Shown here in pieces: positions 41,487-50,974 of a stretch of 64,000 bases of DNA; position 1 is the stretch's first letter, and the number at the start of each line of letters is the position of its first letter. Made by a program: the position numbers and the translations under genes. Where the stretch lies: assembly GCA_002396335.1 (NCBI GenBank), contig DGXN01000021.1, forward strand, positions 8,221 through 72,220, read 5' to 3'. This DNA is from Bacteroidales bacterium UBA4231 (GTDB lineage Bacteria > Bacteroidota > Bacteroidia > Bacteroidales > UBA932). The notes under the pieces were generated by a model. That model made no database searches. It was not told the DNA's origin and was given only the letters and a program-made list of their open reading frames with translations.

Positions 41487-42235
41487 ACATCATCTGGCTG
41501 GACAGCATCGATTCCACGAATTCGGAGGCTTTCCGCCGTCTGGCGGACCTTCCGGGGGGAACGGTGCTCAGCGCCCGGGAACAGACTTCCGGCCGGGGCC
41601 AGCGGGGGAATTCCTGGTTTGCCGAATCCGGCAGGAACCTGACGTTCAGCATCGTGGTCAAGTTCGGGACAGGCGGCGTACCGCAGCTTTCGGCCCGGGA
41701 CGCCATGTGGCTGAATTACCTGATTTCGGACGTCGTCGCCCGTTTTCTCCGCTCTCTCAACGCCGACTGCACCGTCAAATGGCCCAACGACGTCTACGTC
41801 CGCGGGAAAAAGATATGCGGCATCCTTATAGAGAATACCCTGAAAGGGGAAATGCTGGATGCGGCGGTGATCGGCGTGGGCATCAACGTGAACCAGCGGG
41901 AGTTTCCGCAGCTGGCCAATGCCACATCGCTGTCTTGCTGCACGGGGCGGGATTATGACCTGGACGCATGCCTGGAGAAGGTCTGCGCCCTTTTCGAGGA
42001 AGCGTTTCCCCGGATTTTCAGCGAAGAGGGCCGCCGTACGCTTTTTCAGGATTACTCGGACCGGCTTTTCCGCAAAGGGGCGGTCTCGCGCTTCCACGAC
42101 CTGGTCGAAGACCGGGAATACTGGGGCGTCATCCGGGGTGTCGGGGCTGACGGACGCCTCTGCATCCAGGACCAGGACGCTCCCGGAAAGCCCGACCGTT
42201 ATTACCGTTTCAAAGAAGTCGGTTACGTATTGTGA
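41483..42235 (+). CDS. birA: Biotin--[acetyl-CoA-carboxylase] ligase
   Basis: This 250-residue ligase attaches biotin to carboxyl-carrier proteins. It begins WLDSIDSTNSEAFRRLAD and has the biotinyl-AMP loop SGRGQRGNSWFAE, the catalytic KWPNDVYVRGKKICGILIEN and GVGINVNQREFP, then a small C-terminal SH3-like domain. There is no N-terminal helix-turn-helix, so it is a monofunctional ligase and not a repressor. It is translationally coupled to the MBL hydrolase. Confidence 0.95.
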   Translation: MNIIWLDSIDSTNSEAFRRLADLPGGTVLSAREQTSGRGQRGNSWFAESGRNLTFSIVVKFGTGGVPQLSARDAMWLNYLISDVVARFLRSLNADCTVKWPNDVYVRGKKICGILIENTLKGEMLDAAVIGVGINVNQREFPQLANATSLSCCTGRDYDLDACLEKVCALFEEAFPRIFSEEGRRTLFQDYSDRLFRKGAVSRFHDLVEDREYWGVIRGVGADGRLCIQDQDAPGKPDRYYRFKEVGYVL

Positions 42236-42244
42236 CCGTCCGGG

Positions 42245-44767
42245 CTAGTTCCCGTATTGCCTGACGCGGCTGTCGCTGATGACGCCGCTCCAGTTCATGC
42301 CGTAGGCAAAGACATAGACGTGGCCCTGGGTGTCTTCGTAGCACTCCATGTCGCGGGATACATCTTCCTGCTGCGTCTCCACGGTTTCCATGTTGGCGGG
42401 CAGCTGCATGGGCAGAAGGCCGGAAGGCTCGCTCTTCCCGCTGACAATGTCCAGGACGGCCTGATGCTGGACGCCGAAGCAGACGAGGATGGCGTCGGCC
42501 CAGGGCTCGATCTCTGCCGGGACGGCGGGTTTGTCCAGCTGCCAGATTACCACGACGGGCTTTTCTCCCATGCGTTTCTTGGTCTCTCTTACCAGCACCA
42601 TGTCGTCGTAGTTGCGTGTGGTCACCCGCTTTCCTTTGTAGGAACGGTTGGTGAAGGACTCGGTGTGGTGGCCGCCCGCCAGGCTTTCGGCCCGTGCCAG
42701 GGTGGCGGTGTACGGCTCGTACTGGAGGCTGACGGGGATGTAGCCGTTCCCGCCCTTTGCGACGTCGGACGCATCCCAGCCTACGCTGATGGCGGGGCCC
42801 CAGATGCCCACGAGGGCGAAATCGGCCTCTTCAGGGGAGTCTGTGATGTCGTAGTATTTCTGTACCAGCTGCGGGTTCAGGGGATAGTCCCAATGGTCCT
42901 CGGACATGCCGCCCCAGAGTCCGGGAATGGCGGGGAAGTGGCGTTTGGGAAGGTAGACTTTCCTGCGCCCCGTCTGCGGCAGGGCCGAATTCTTCAGAAG
43001 CACCATGGAGCGGAGCTGCGCCTCGTAGCCTTCTTTCATAAAGTCCGGCCGGCCGACGGTGGCTGCCGCTTCTTCGGGATCCGTGTACGGGTTCTCGAAG
43101 AGTCCGACCCGGAACATGTTCAGTAGGATTCTTTCGGCCGACTTTTCGAACCGCTTCCGGGCGCTCTCTTTCCCATTTTCTTTCTCCCACATATCGAAGG
43201 CTTCCAGGACCGGGCCGGCGTTGTTGGTGCCGCCAATCTGGTCGCAGCCGGCCTGGAAGACTTTGTAGTGGCGCTCGGCAATGCTCAGGTGCTCGACGCC
43301 CCAAGGCTCGCCGCCGCCGGTATAGTCGACCCCGGTGTTGTCCAGGGTAATGCCCCAGTCCGTGCAGACGACGCCGTCAAAACCGGCCTCTTTCCGCAGC
43401 TTTCCGTCAATGAGCCAGGCGGAGAAACCGCCTCCCACCTCTTCTCCGGACGGATCCTGTTTCCAAAGGATGGAATAGGTGGGCATGACGGCCGATGCGC
43501 TGCCGGTGCCGCCTTTCAGGTGCAGGCCTCCGTCGACGAATGCTTTGGCGTGTTCATCCAGGTTGTTTCCGGGGAATACGGCGTATTTGCCGTTGGCAAA
43601 ATGGCTGTCCCGGCCGCCTTCCTGCGCGCCGTAGCCGTACCAGTGCTTGAGCATGGCATTGACGCTCCCGAAGCCCCAGGCTCCGTACAGGCGTTTGTCT
43701 TTCGGCGAGGTCTGGAAGCCGTCGCAGTAAGCCCTGGCCATGTCCGTGGACAGTTTGGAATCCTCGCCGAATGTGCCGTCGAAGCGCCACCAGCGGGGCT
43801 CCGTGGCAATATCCACCTGCGGGCTCAGGGCCGTCGTGATACCCAGGGCCCGGTATTCGGCGGCGGCCACCTGGCCGTGGCGTTCCACCAGGTCGGGGTC
43901 GAAGGTGGCGGCAAGTCCCAGGGAGGACGGCCAGCGGGAAATCTCCCCGCCGGCACCGGCGTAGTATTCGACATCGGACGGAGCGCCGTGACGCGGGTCG
44001 GAATGGATGCTCACGGGGATGCCGTGACCGGACCCTTCTACGAAAGCCTGCACCGTATTGTTCCATCTGGCCGACACTTCCGGACTCTCGACCGACGTGA
44101 TGAGGATGCCTCGGATGTGGTCTTCCCCGAGGAATATCTTCTGCTGGTCCGTGAGGTCCCAGCTCTGGCAGCCGCTGTCCTTGAAGGTGGTTCCGTTGTA
44201 GCTCTGGACGGAACCGGTGCGTTCCATCATGTAGGCGACGAAGGCGGTGATGGTTTTCTCGTCGGACAGATAGCGTTTTTCTTCCGGGGTCAGTTCCGAC
44301 ATGTCAATTTTCGCAGGGTAAGGCTCCCCGTTCCATGCCGCCTGGAAGAAATTTCTGAGCGCCCGGACGAAGGAAGGTTTCCGCATCAGCTCTTTCTGGG
44401 CGTCGGTCAGTTCCAACTCCGGGGTCATGATGCCCCTGCCTTCGGACGGGATGGCCTGGTGGTTGCTCACGAGCATGAGTCCGGCCAGCTCTTCACGGGA
44501 GAGTCGGCCCGTCAGGTCGGCGGCGCGGTCTTCGGGGCTTAGCCGCCAGTCCTCATACGGATCCAGCGTGCCGTTCCGGTTCAGGTCTTTGAAGGCTTTG
44601 CCTTTGACGGTCAGGACTCTCACGCCCGAAGCCGGGCTGTATCCCAGCGCAGGCCCGTTTTTCTGTATCACGAGGCGGTACTGGCCATGGTCCTGCTCCG
44701 TCCATCCGGAGCAGTTTGTAACGAACAATGCCGACAGGGACAGAAGGACGGGAAGGATGTGTTTCAT
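42245..44767 (-). CDS. GH3 beta-glucosidase/exo-glucanase lipoprotein
   Basis: This 840-residue lipoprotein (MKHILPVLLSLSALFVTNCSG, Cys19) matches GH3. The N-terminal barrel has IPVSIHSDPRHG and ALSPQVDIATEPRWWRFDGT, FGEDSKLSTDMARAY, MLKHWYGYGAQEGGRDSHF and the nucleophile motif GVVCTDWGIT. The second alpha/beta-sandwich domain follows (MVLLKNSALP, VVIWQLDKPAVPAEI, ILVCFGVQHQAVLDIVSGKS). It has an EF-hand-like DLNRNGTLDPYEDW near residue 61, seen in some large GH3 enzymes. It would release beta-glucose from cello-, lamin- or plant glycoside substrates in the periplasm. It lies 12 bp after recJ on the same strand. Confidence 0.93.
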   Translation of the reverse strand: MKHILPVLLSLSALFVTNCSGWTEQDHGQYRLVIQKNGPALGYSPASGVRVLTVKGKAFKDLNRNGTLDPYEDWRLSPEDRAADLTGRLSREELAGLMLVSNHQAIPSEGRGIMTPELELTDAQKELMRKPSFVRALRNFFQAAWNGEPYPAKIDMSELTPEEKRYLSDEKTITAFVAYMMERTGSVQSYNGTTFKDSGCQSWDLTDQQKIFLGEDHIRGILITSVESPEVSARWNNTVQAFVEGSGHGIPVSIHSDPRHGAPSDVEYYAGAGGEISRWPSSLGLAATFDPDLVERHGQVAAAEYRALGITTALSPQVDIATEPRWWRFDGTFGEDSKLSTDMARAYCDGFQTSPKDKRLYGAWGFGSVNAMLKHWYGYGAQEGGRDSHFANGKYAVFPGNNLDEHAKAFVDGGLHLKGGTGSASAVMPTYSILWKQDPSGEEVGGGFSAWLIDGKLRKEAGFDGVVCTDWGITLDNTGVDYTGGGEPWGVEHLSIAERHYKVFQAGCDQIGGTNNAGPVLEAFDMWEKENGKESARKRFEKSAERILLNMFRVGLFENPYTDPEEAAATVGRPDFMKEGYEAQLRSMVLLKNSALPQTGRRKVYLPKRHFPAIPGLWGGMSEDHWDYPLNPQLVQKYYDITDSPEEADFALVGIWGPAISVGWDASDVAKGGNGYIPVSLQYEPYTATLARAESLAGGHHTESFTNRSYKGKRVTTRNYDDMVLVRETKKRMGEKPVVVIWQLDKPAVPAEIEPWADAILVCFGVQHQAVLDIVSGKSEPSGLLPMQLPANMETVETQQEDVSRDMECYEDTQGHVYVFAYGMNWSGVISDSRVRQYGN

Positions 44768-44779
44768 AGTTAGAGGGGG

Positions 44780-46516
44780 TTAGATGAGTTCGTCCCGCTC
44801 GCGGATGTCTTTCAGGCGCAGTTGGACGGTGGAGGAGCCGCGGTAGAAGTTCTCGACAATGGAGTAGCAGATGTCGATGGGGTTGCCGGCTTTGATGTGG
44901 TCGTAATAGTCGGCCATATTGAAGCCGATGGCGGCAATCTGGCGGTACGGCTGGCTTTCCTGCATCAGGTCCAGTTTCAGGTGCACACCGCCGGCCCCCA
45001 CTTTGCGGCCGTTGCCGGCGTCGTAGACGTCCTCGGTGAGGAAGACGGGATTGGCGTTTCCGGGGCCGAAGGGCTGGAACTGTTTCAGGATGCGGGTGAA
45101 TTTGGGCGTGATTTGCGAGAAGTCCAGGCGGGCGTCGATTTCCACGACGGGGGTGCGCTCCTCACGGGTGATGTTGCCTTTGACAAAGCTGTCCATCCGT
45201 CGGCAGAATTCGTCCAGGTTTTCCTCTTTCATGGTAAGGCCGGCGGCATACATGTGGCCGCCGAAGTTTTCGAGGAGGTCGGCGCAGCTTTCGATGGAAG
45301 CGTACAGGTCGAATCCCTGGACAGAGCGGGCGCTGCCGGTCACGAATCCGTTGCTCTTGGTGAGGACCACCGTGGGCTTGTAATAGGCTTCTACCAGACG
45401 GGAGGCGACGATGCCCACGACGCCTTTGTTCCAGGTGGGATTGTATACGATGGTGGCATTCTCCGTGGCAAGGGCTTTGCCGGTGCGCACCATCTCCAAG
45501 GCCTCCTGGGTGATTTCCCGGTCGATGGATTTGCGTTCGTTGTTGTTGTCGTTGATCTGCTCGCCGATCCGGAAGGCGGTGCGGTCGTCAGTGGCGGTGA
45601 GCAGTTCTACGGCCAGCCGACCGCTTTCCATGCGTCCTGCCGCATTGATGCGGGGGCCGATTTTGAAGACAATGTCGTCAATGCCGATGTGTCCGGGCTC
45701 CAGCTTGGCAAGGTTGATCATGGCGAGGAGTCCCTTCCTGGGATTCTCGTTGAGCCGTTTGAGGCCGAAGTGTGCGAGGATGCGGTTCTCTCCGGTCATG
45801 GAAACCAGGTCCGACGCGATGGAAACCACCTGCAAATCCAGCAGGGGTTCCAGCAGGGCCGGGTCCAGGCCGAACTGCTGGACATAACCCTGGGCCAGTT
45901 TGAAGCCGACGCCGCAGCCGCACAGGTCGTCGAAGGGGTAGTGGCAGTCTTCGCGCTTGGGATCCAGGACGGCGACGGCCTTGGGAAGTTCTTCTTCCGG
46001 GAGATGATGGTCGCAGATGATGACGTCAATTCCTTTTCCGCGGGCGTATTCCACTTTGTCGATGGCTTTGATGCCGCAGTCCAGGGTGATGACAAGATTG
46101 ACGCCGTTGTCGGAGGCCCAGTCCAGGGCTTTGTATGACAGGCCGTAGCCTTCGTCGTACCGGTCCGGGATGTAGAAGCGGACGTTGGGTGTAAACTGTT
46201 TGAGGAAAGAGTACACCTGGGCCACGGCGGTGGTTCCGTCTACGTCATAGTCTCCGTAAACCAGGATCTGCTGTTTTTCTGTGACCGCCTGGTGGATGCG
46301 CTCGACGGCTTTGTCCATGTCCGTCATGAGGAAGGGGTCGTGGAGGTCTTCCAGGCGGGGACGGAAGAAGGTACGGGCCTGGGCGAAGGTCTCTACGCCG
46401 CGCTGGACCAAAAGGTCGGCCAGAACGCGGTCGATACCGAGTTCTGCAGCCAGCTGCGCCGCTTTTTCTTCATTGGCCGGCGTTTTGATGGTCCATTGTC
46501 TCTCCGTGATGCCCAT
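44780..46516 (-). CDS. recJ: Single-stranded-DNA-specific exonuclease RecJ
   Basis: This 578-residue 5'-3' ssDNA exonuclease of recombination and mismatch repair shows the DHH motifs ILVYGDYDVDGTTAVAQVYS (motif I), NLVITLDCGIKAID (II), VIICDHHLPEEELP (III) and LCGCGVGFKLAQGY (IV). The DHHA1 domain has GVVGIVASRLVEAYYKPTVV and GGHMYAAGLT, and an OB-type C-terminus follows. The ATG at 46516 is chosen because MGITERQWTI matches the family start. A -7 box lies immediately upstream at 46524-46531. An ATG two codons earlier is also possible. Confidence 0.95.
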   Translation of the reverse strand: MGITERQWTIKTPANEEKAAQLAAELGIDRVLADLLVQRGVETFAQARTFFRPRLEDLHDPFLMTDMDKAVERIHQAVTEKQQILVYGDYDVDGTTAVAQVYSFLKQFTPNVRFYIPDRYDEGYGLSYKALDWASDNGVNLVITLDCGIKAIDKVEYARGKGIDVIICDHHLPEEELPKAVAVLDPKREDCHYPFDDLCGCGVGFKLAQGYVQQFGLDPALLEPLLDLQVVSIASDLVSMTGENRILAHFGLKRLNENPRKGLLAMINLAKLEPGHIGIDDIVFKIGPRINAAGRMESGRLAVELLTATDDRTAFRIGEQINDNNNERKSIDREITQEALEMVRTGKALATENATIVYNPTWNKGVVGIVASRLVEAYYKPTVVLTKSNGFVTGSARSVQGFDLYASIESCADLLENFGGHMYAAGLTMKEENLDEFCRRMDSFVKGNITREERTPVVEIDARLDFSQITPKFTRILKQFQPFGPGNANPVFLTEDVYDAGNGRKVGAGGVHLKLDLMQESQPYRQIAAIGFNMADYYDHIKAGNPIDICYSIVENFYRGSSTVQLRLKDIRERDELI

Positions 46517-46523
46517 AATCATA

Positions 46524-46531
46524 CAAATATA
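46524..46531 (-). promoter_or_regulatory. -7 promoter box of recJ
   Basis: CAAATATA on the + strand reads TATATTTG on the minus strand (TAnnTTTG). It lies seven bases upstream of the chosen start, so the transcript would be nearly leaderless. Confidence 0.45.
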
Positions 46532-46607
46532 CGTATTCCCCGCCGAAAAAGCAAGAGGGTCCGGCTGCGCCATCTTACGGGAAGCCCTGTCGTGTGTCTC
46601 ATTCCCT

Positions 46608-46712
46608 GTGGCGCCTAAGTGACTGATGCTGAACCATTTCCTGAAATCGCCTAAGGCAAAAAGCCGGAGGCGATTTCTGTATCTCGTTGACTGATAATAA
46701 CTTAAGTGCCAC
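46608..46712. repeat. Nested palindromic repeat, copy C
   Basis: Outer arms GTGGCGCCTAAGTGA / ACTTAAGTGCCAC surround GAAATCGCCTAAGGC-AAAAA-GCCGGAGGCGATTTC. It has the same design as copies A (4708-4814) and B (8522-8626), and lies between recJ and aroK. Confidence 0.8.
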
Positions 46713-46736
46713 GGCTGGCGGTTGGCAAATCTCTAG

Positions 46737-46862
46737 CCTGCGCTAAATGGCCCTCACCTGCGCCATCGGCTCCTACCCCAAGTGCATTTTGGGGTGTTTT
46801 TGCACCTGAGGCGGGTCTTGGAGAGGTCTCCGAGTGCAAAATGGGGCGTTTTTGCACTTAGG
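46737..46862. repeat. Short repeats: CCTGCGCY motifs and two GTGCA...TTTTTGCAC stem-loops
   Basis: CCTGCGCTAAATGG and CCTGCGCCATCGG (cores at 46737 and 46757) are followed by two related stem-loops, AGTGCATTTTGGGGTGTTTT (from 46780) and AGTGCAAAATGGGGCGTTTT (from 46832). Both run into TGCAC, about 50 bp apart. No gene is visible in 46574-46892; it holds only these repeats and copy C. Confidence 0.65.
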
Positions 46863-46892
46863 CCGAGCAGAAGGGGAAGGTGCGGTAGTCCT

Positions 46893-47390
46893 CTACAGGC
46901 AGGAGATGATGATTTCGTCGGCGATTTCCTCGGGGGTCCACTCATCGGTGCCGATGGTGACCTGTGCCGAGGCCTCGTAGAGGGGGCGGCGGGCCTGGAG
47001 GCGGGATGGCCAGTCTTCGCTGGCGAGGGGGCGGTCTTGAGCGGCGGTGCTGAGCCGGGTCTGAAGGGTCTCCCTGGAGGCCTCCAGGTAAATGCACAAG
47101 GTGTTGTCGTGCAGCAGGTTGACGGCTCCGGGAACGGTTACTGTTCCGCCTCCCAGGGCGAGGACGGCGGTGGTTTCCCTATACTTTTGGACGGTGTCCT
47201 CCAGGGCTTTTTTCTCCAGGCGGCGGAAGGCGTCCTCGCCGCCGGCGGCGAAGATGTCTCGGATGCTGCGGCCAGCTTTTTTCTCAATGATGCGGTCCAG
47301 GTCCAGGAAGGGGCAGCCGAGGGCGTCGGCCACGATTTCCCCTACCGTGGTCTTGCCGCTGCACATGAATCCGGTCAGTGCGATGAGCAT
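46893..47390 (-). CDS. aroK: Shikimate kinase
   Basis: This 165-residue P-loop kinase phosphorylates shikimate in the chorismate pathway. Motifs: Walker A IALTGFMCSGKTTVGEIVAD, the substrate Asp region FLDLDRIIEKKAGRSIRDIF, ALGGGTVTVPGAV (Walker B/GGG) and the lid RPLASEDWPSRLQARRPLYE. The Walker A has MC where many enzymes have GA or PG, but the GKT core is intact. The start overlaps the end of the esterase gene by 16 bases. It is the last gene of the long minus-strand run from exbB. Confidence 0.95.
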   Translation of the reverse strand: MLIALTGFMCSGKTTVGEIVADALGCPFLDLDRIIEKKAGRSIRDIFAAGGEDAFRRLEKKALEDTVQKYRETTAVLALGGGTVTVPGAVNLLHDNTLCIYLEASRETLQTRLSTAAQDRPLASEDWPSRLQARRPLYEASAQVTIGTDEWTPEEIADEIIISCL

Positions 47391-48172
47391 ATCCGGCGGA
47401 TGGTTTTTTTGAGGATGGCGTGGGCCGGAGTGGCCATGTCGCCGTGGTCGTAACCGTCCAACTCATAGATGCTTACGTCCGGATGTCCCACTTCTTTGAG
47501 CATGCGCCAGAAGTAGGCGGTCTCCTCGTATCGGCCATAGAGTTCCTGGTTGCGGTCGGCGCTGATGATGACGATGGGCGGGGCGTCCGGCCGGATGTGG
47601 AAGAGCGGAGCGTACTCGTCGATGAGGGGCTGTTTGGGAGACATCCCTTTCCTTTCGCGGATAGCGAAATGGGTGATGACCTGCCCGCTGTAAGGCACCA
47701 GGGCGGCAATCCGGTTGGCGTCGATGCCGTATTTCGCCAGCCATTTTTTGTCCAGGCCGACCATGTCGGTGAGATAGCCGCCGGCCGAATGGCCCGTGAC
47801 GAAAATCTTTTCGGGGGAGCCGTTGTAGGCAGCGGCGTTGTTGAAAGCCCAGGCTACGGCCGCTGCGGCATCGTCAATGCAGTCGTCGATGGAGGCGCGC
47901 GGCATGAGCCGATAGTTCACGGCAATGACCACCAGCCCGCTGTTTTTGAGCTCCTCGGGGATAAACTTGCTGCCGCCGGTGAGGCCGCCGCCGTGAAACC
48001 AGACCACGACCGGGCAGTCGGCAGCGGGAGTGGGATAGTATATGTCCAGTTTGCAGCGCTCGGCGGCATACTCGTCGGCCTTGGAGTAGGGAATGTCCGT
48101 CAGCGTGAGGTACTGCGCTCCGGCGGTGAATCCGCACGGAAGGAGGGCGCAAAGAAGGAGCAGTCTTTTCAT
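47375..48172 (-). CDS. Secreted alpha/beta-hydrolase (esterase/lipase, HSL/BD-FAE-like)
   Basis: This 265-residue protein has a signal peptide (MKRLLLLCALLPCGFTAGAQ), the oxyanion-hole motif VVVWFHGGGLTGG, the nucleophile FVTGHSAGGYL, the acid region IVIISADRNQE, and catalytic His in ELDGYDHGDM. It resembles carbohydrate or feruloyl-type esterases of Bacteroidota. The start at 48172 is chosen because it begins the signal peptide; longer frames upstream overlap parC. It sits between parC and aroK without an obvious functional link. Confidence 0.88.
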   Translation of the reverse strand: MKRLLLLCALLPCGFTAGAQYLTLTDIPYSKADEYAAERCKLDIYYPTPAADCPVVVWFHGGGLTGGSKFIPEELKNSGLVVIAVNYRLMPRASIDDCIDDAAAAVAWAFNNAAAYNGSPEKIFVTGHSAGGYLTDMVGLDKKWLAKYGIDANRIAALVPYSGQVITHFAIRERKGMSPKQPLIDEYAPLFHIRPDAPPIVIISADRNQELYGRYEETAYFWRMLKEVGHPDVSIYELDGYDHGDMATPAHAILKKTIRRICSSH

Positions 48173-48176
48173 GGCG

Positions 48177-50960
48177 CTAAAATAAAGTGGGTTCCCAGTC
48201 GCCCAGGTCAACGGCACCGTCAGCGGGATTCTCTTCGGCGGTGCCGGAAAGGAGCTCATGCGCCTGGCCGGTCTGCTCGATGGGCTGAACGGGGTTCTCG
48301 TCGGCCTGCGGGTCCAGGTCTACGTCGATGGCGTCGTCCTCTTCCAGGCCTTCCACGACGGTGGGGGCTTCGGGCTCCTCAAGGTCTTCCGGCTTGACGA
48401 GGGGCTCGCCGAATTCTACGCTGCTGAGGTCCATCGGGGAGCATTTCTTGCCCTTGGCGGTGAGACCTTTCTTGGCGATGAATTCCTCTGCGTCAATGGT
48501 TTCCGGCTCCCGGTGTTCGTATTTTCCGCCGAAGGTAAGCACAATCTGGGGGTGCAGGTCGGAGGAAATGTCCACCAGGCGGGAACCGCGGGCGTCGGAG
48601 ATGAAGAGCATGGGCGTGTTGTTGCTTTCCACGAAGCTGAAACGCTTGACATAGTACGCTTTGGCGGCGTTGTCCCAGTACAGGACGGTGTATACCCGCG
48701 AGGGATCGAGTTTCTCGATGCGGACGACGTCGCCCTGGTACTTGTTCACCAGGTCGTAGGAGGTGGTGTAGAAGGTACCGTCGGCAAAGATGGCGAGGAC
48801 GCGGTCTTCTCCGGTGAATTTTCCCAGAAGCTGTCCGCGGCCTTCTTCGTTGAGGCGCTGGATGTCGGGGTCGTACCAGATGGGTTTGCCCTCCAGGGTG
48901 GTCACGCCCTTGGATTTGAGCTGGATGCGGGCGATGGCATTCTTGGTCACGAGGTTGCCCCGGGAGCTGCGTCCCTTGATCGCGAGCGAGGAGAAGTCCC
49001 ATTCCAGGGAAGTCTTCTTGAGCCCTTTCTTGGGCCGAAGGGCGATGCGGACGGTCTCGGCCTCACCGTTGTGGTTCACGGTGAACCAGAGGATGCGGGA
49101 ACCGTCGGCCCCGGTGGTGATGTCGTATTCCTTGTCGCGGGTGATGGAGGTGATGTTGAAACGCTTGGCGTAATGGGCAGGGCCTTTGCCGTCGCGGTAG
49201 ATGACGTTGTAGATGGTGCGCTCGTCGCCGCGGTTGAAGACGCCGGCGTACAGGAGGTCCTTCCCGAAGAAAGCCTTGTCAGACACCTTCGTGACGCGGT
49301 ATTTGCCGTCTTTGCCGATGACGATGATCTCGCTCAGGTCGGAGCATTCGCCCACGAACTCGCCGCCGTCGTCCCGTTTCAGGCCGATGCCCACAAAACC
49401 TTCGGCCAGGTTGGCGTAGAGTTTGGCATTGCTCGCGACCACCTTGGTGACGGTGATGTTCTCCAGCGACGAGATTTCCGTCAGGCGGGGCCAGTCTTTT
49501 CCGTATTTCTTCTTCAGGCCTTTGAACCAGTCGATGGTGAACTCGGTGATGTGGGCGAGCTTGTCCCGGACATCTTTCATCTGGTCCTCGATGGCATAGA
49601 TCTTTTCGTCCAGGGCCTTGGTGTCGAACTTGGAGATTTTCCGCACCGGTTTCTCCACCAGTTTCAGGATGTCTTCCATCACAATCTCGCGGTGCAGCAG
49701 GTCCTGATACAGCTTCATCTGGGACATGACGTCGTCCAGCTGCTGTTCCCAGGTCAGCTGGTTCTGCTCCAGGACTTTGTAGATGCGGTTCTCGAAGAAG
49801 ATGCGTTCCAGTGAGCTGTAGTGCCAGTCGTCTTCCAGTTCGCCCAGTTTGTAGCGGAGCTGGGCCTCCAGGATGTCCCGGGTATGGTAGGTGTCATATT
49901 CCAGGATGTCGTTGACGGTGACGAACACCGGCTTGTTTTCGCGGATGACGCAGGCGTTGGGCGCAATCTTGGTTTCGCACTCGGTGAAGGCGTACAGGGC
50001 GTCGATGGTCTTGTCCGGGGACACATCGGAAGGGAGGTGGATCACGATCTCCACCTTGTCGGTGGTCATGTCCTCGATCTTCTTGATGTTGATCTTCTTC
50101 TTGTCCTTGGCCTTGAGGATGCTGTCAATGATGGCGTGGGAGGTTTTCCCGTATGGGATTTCCGTGATGGTGATGGTGGATTTGTCCACTTTGTTGATGC
50201 GGGCGCGCACCTTCACCATGCCGCCCCGTTTGCCCTGGTTGTATTTGGAGCAGTCGGCGATGCCGCCGGTAGGGAAGTCCGGCAGAATCTCGTACGGCTC
50301 TCCCTTCAGGATGGCGATGGAGGCGTCGATGAGCTCGTTGAAATTGTGCGGCAGGATCTTGGAGCTGAGACCGGCGGCAATGCCTTCGGTCCCCTGGGCC
50401 AGCAGCAGCGGGAAGCGGACGGGCAGTTCCGTGGGCTCCTGGTTGCGGCCGTCGTAGGAAGTCATCCAGGGCGTGACCTTCTTGTCAAAGACCACTTCCT
50501 TGGCAAACTTCGAAAGCCGGGCCTCGATGTAACGGGGGGCGGCGTTGGAGTCGCCGGTGAGGATGTTGCCCCAGTTTCCCTGGCAGTCGATCAGAAGGCC
50601 TTTCTGACCCAGGGTCACGAGGGCGCCCAGGATGGACGCGTCACCGTGCGGGTGGTACTGCATGGCCTGGCCCACGATGTTCGCGACCTTGGTGTACCGG
50701 CCGTCGTCCATTTCGGCCATGGTGTGCAGCACGCGGCGCTGAACGGGCTTGAATCCGTCCACGATATGCGGCACGGCCCGGTCCAGGATGGTGTAGGACG
50801 CGTAGTCCAGATACCAGTCCTTGAACATGCCGGACAGCTTGTACTTCTTGCTGTCCTGTCCCAGAAGCTTTTCGAACTTTCCCGACGCGGCGGCGTCTTC
50901 TCCCAGTTCTTCGTCTTCTTCTTCCGGAGCGTTTTTAATATCGTCCCAATCTTCTGCCAT
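48177..50960 (-). CDS. parC: DNA topoisomerase IV subunit A
   Basis: This 927-residue type IIA topoisomerase subunit cuts and rejoins double-stranded DNA to unlink daughter chromosomes. It has the winged-helix breakage domain (DRAVPHIVDGFKPVQRRVLH, MQYHPHGDASILGALVTLGQ) and catalytic Tyr144 in NAAPRYIEARLS. The tower, coiled coil and C-terminal pinwheel repeats follow. The pinwheel ends in an acidic, Pro/Glu-rich tail (EEDDAIDVDLDPQADENP). An N-terminal acidic extension of about 40 residues is also present. No GyrA box (QRRGGKG) was seen, supporting ParC over GyrA. The partner parE is outside the window. It is 14 bp downstream of era. Confidence 0.93.
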   Translation of the reverse strand: MAEDWDDIKNAPEEEDEELGEDAAASGKFEKLLGQDSKKYKLSGMFKDWYLDYASYTILDRAVPHIVDGFKPVQRRVLHTMAEMDDGRYTKVANIVGQAMQYHPHGDASILGALVTLGQKGLLIDCQGNWGNILTGDSNAAPRYIEARLSKFAKEVVFDKKVTPWMTSYDGRNQEPTELPVRFPLLLAQGTEGIAAGLSSKILPHNFNELIDASIAILKGEPYEILPDFPTGGIADCSKYNQGKRGGMVKVRARINKVDKSTITITEIPYGKTSHAIIDSILKAKDKKKINIKKIEDMTTDKVEIVIHLPSDVSPDKTIDALYAFTECETKIAPNACVIRENKPVFVTVNDILEYDTYHTRDILEAQLRYKLGELEDDWHYSSLERIFFENRIYKVLEQNQLTWEQQLDDVMSQMKLYQDLLHREIVMEDILKLVEKPVRKISKFDTKALDEKIYAIEDQMKDVRDKLAHITEFTIDWFKGLKKKYGKDWPRLTEISSLENITVTKVVASNAKLYANLAEGFVGIGLKRDDGGEFVGECSDLSEIIVIGKDGKYRVTKVSDKAFFGKDLLYAGVFNRGDERTIYNVIYRDGKGPAHYAKRFNITSITRDKEYDITTGADGSRILWFTVNHNGEAETVRIALRPKKGLKKTSLEWDFSSLAIKGRSSRGNLVTKNAIARIQLKSKGVTTLEGKPIWYDPDIQRLNEEGRGQLLGKFTGEDRVLAIFADGTFYTTSYDLVNKYQGDVVRIEKLDPSRVYTVLYWDNAAKAYYVKRFSFVESNNTPMLFISDARGSRLVDISSDLHPQIVLTFGGKYEHREPETIDAEEFIAKKGLTAKGKKCSPMDLSSVEFGEPLVKPEDLEEPEAPTVVEGLEEDDAIDVDLDPQADENPVQPIEQTGQAHELLSGTAEENPADGAVDLGDWEPTLF

Positions 50961-50974
50961 AAAGATGCTTGCTG

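Noticed and set aside
42245..46516. recJ and GH3 as a functional unit
   Set aside because: They are on one strand with a 12-bp gap, but DNA repair and glycan hydrolysis have no known link. Co-transcription by chance is the simpler reading.
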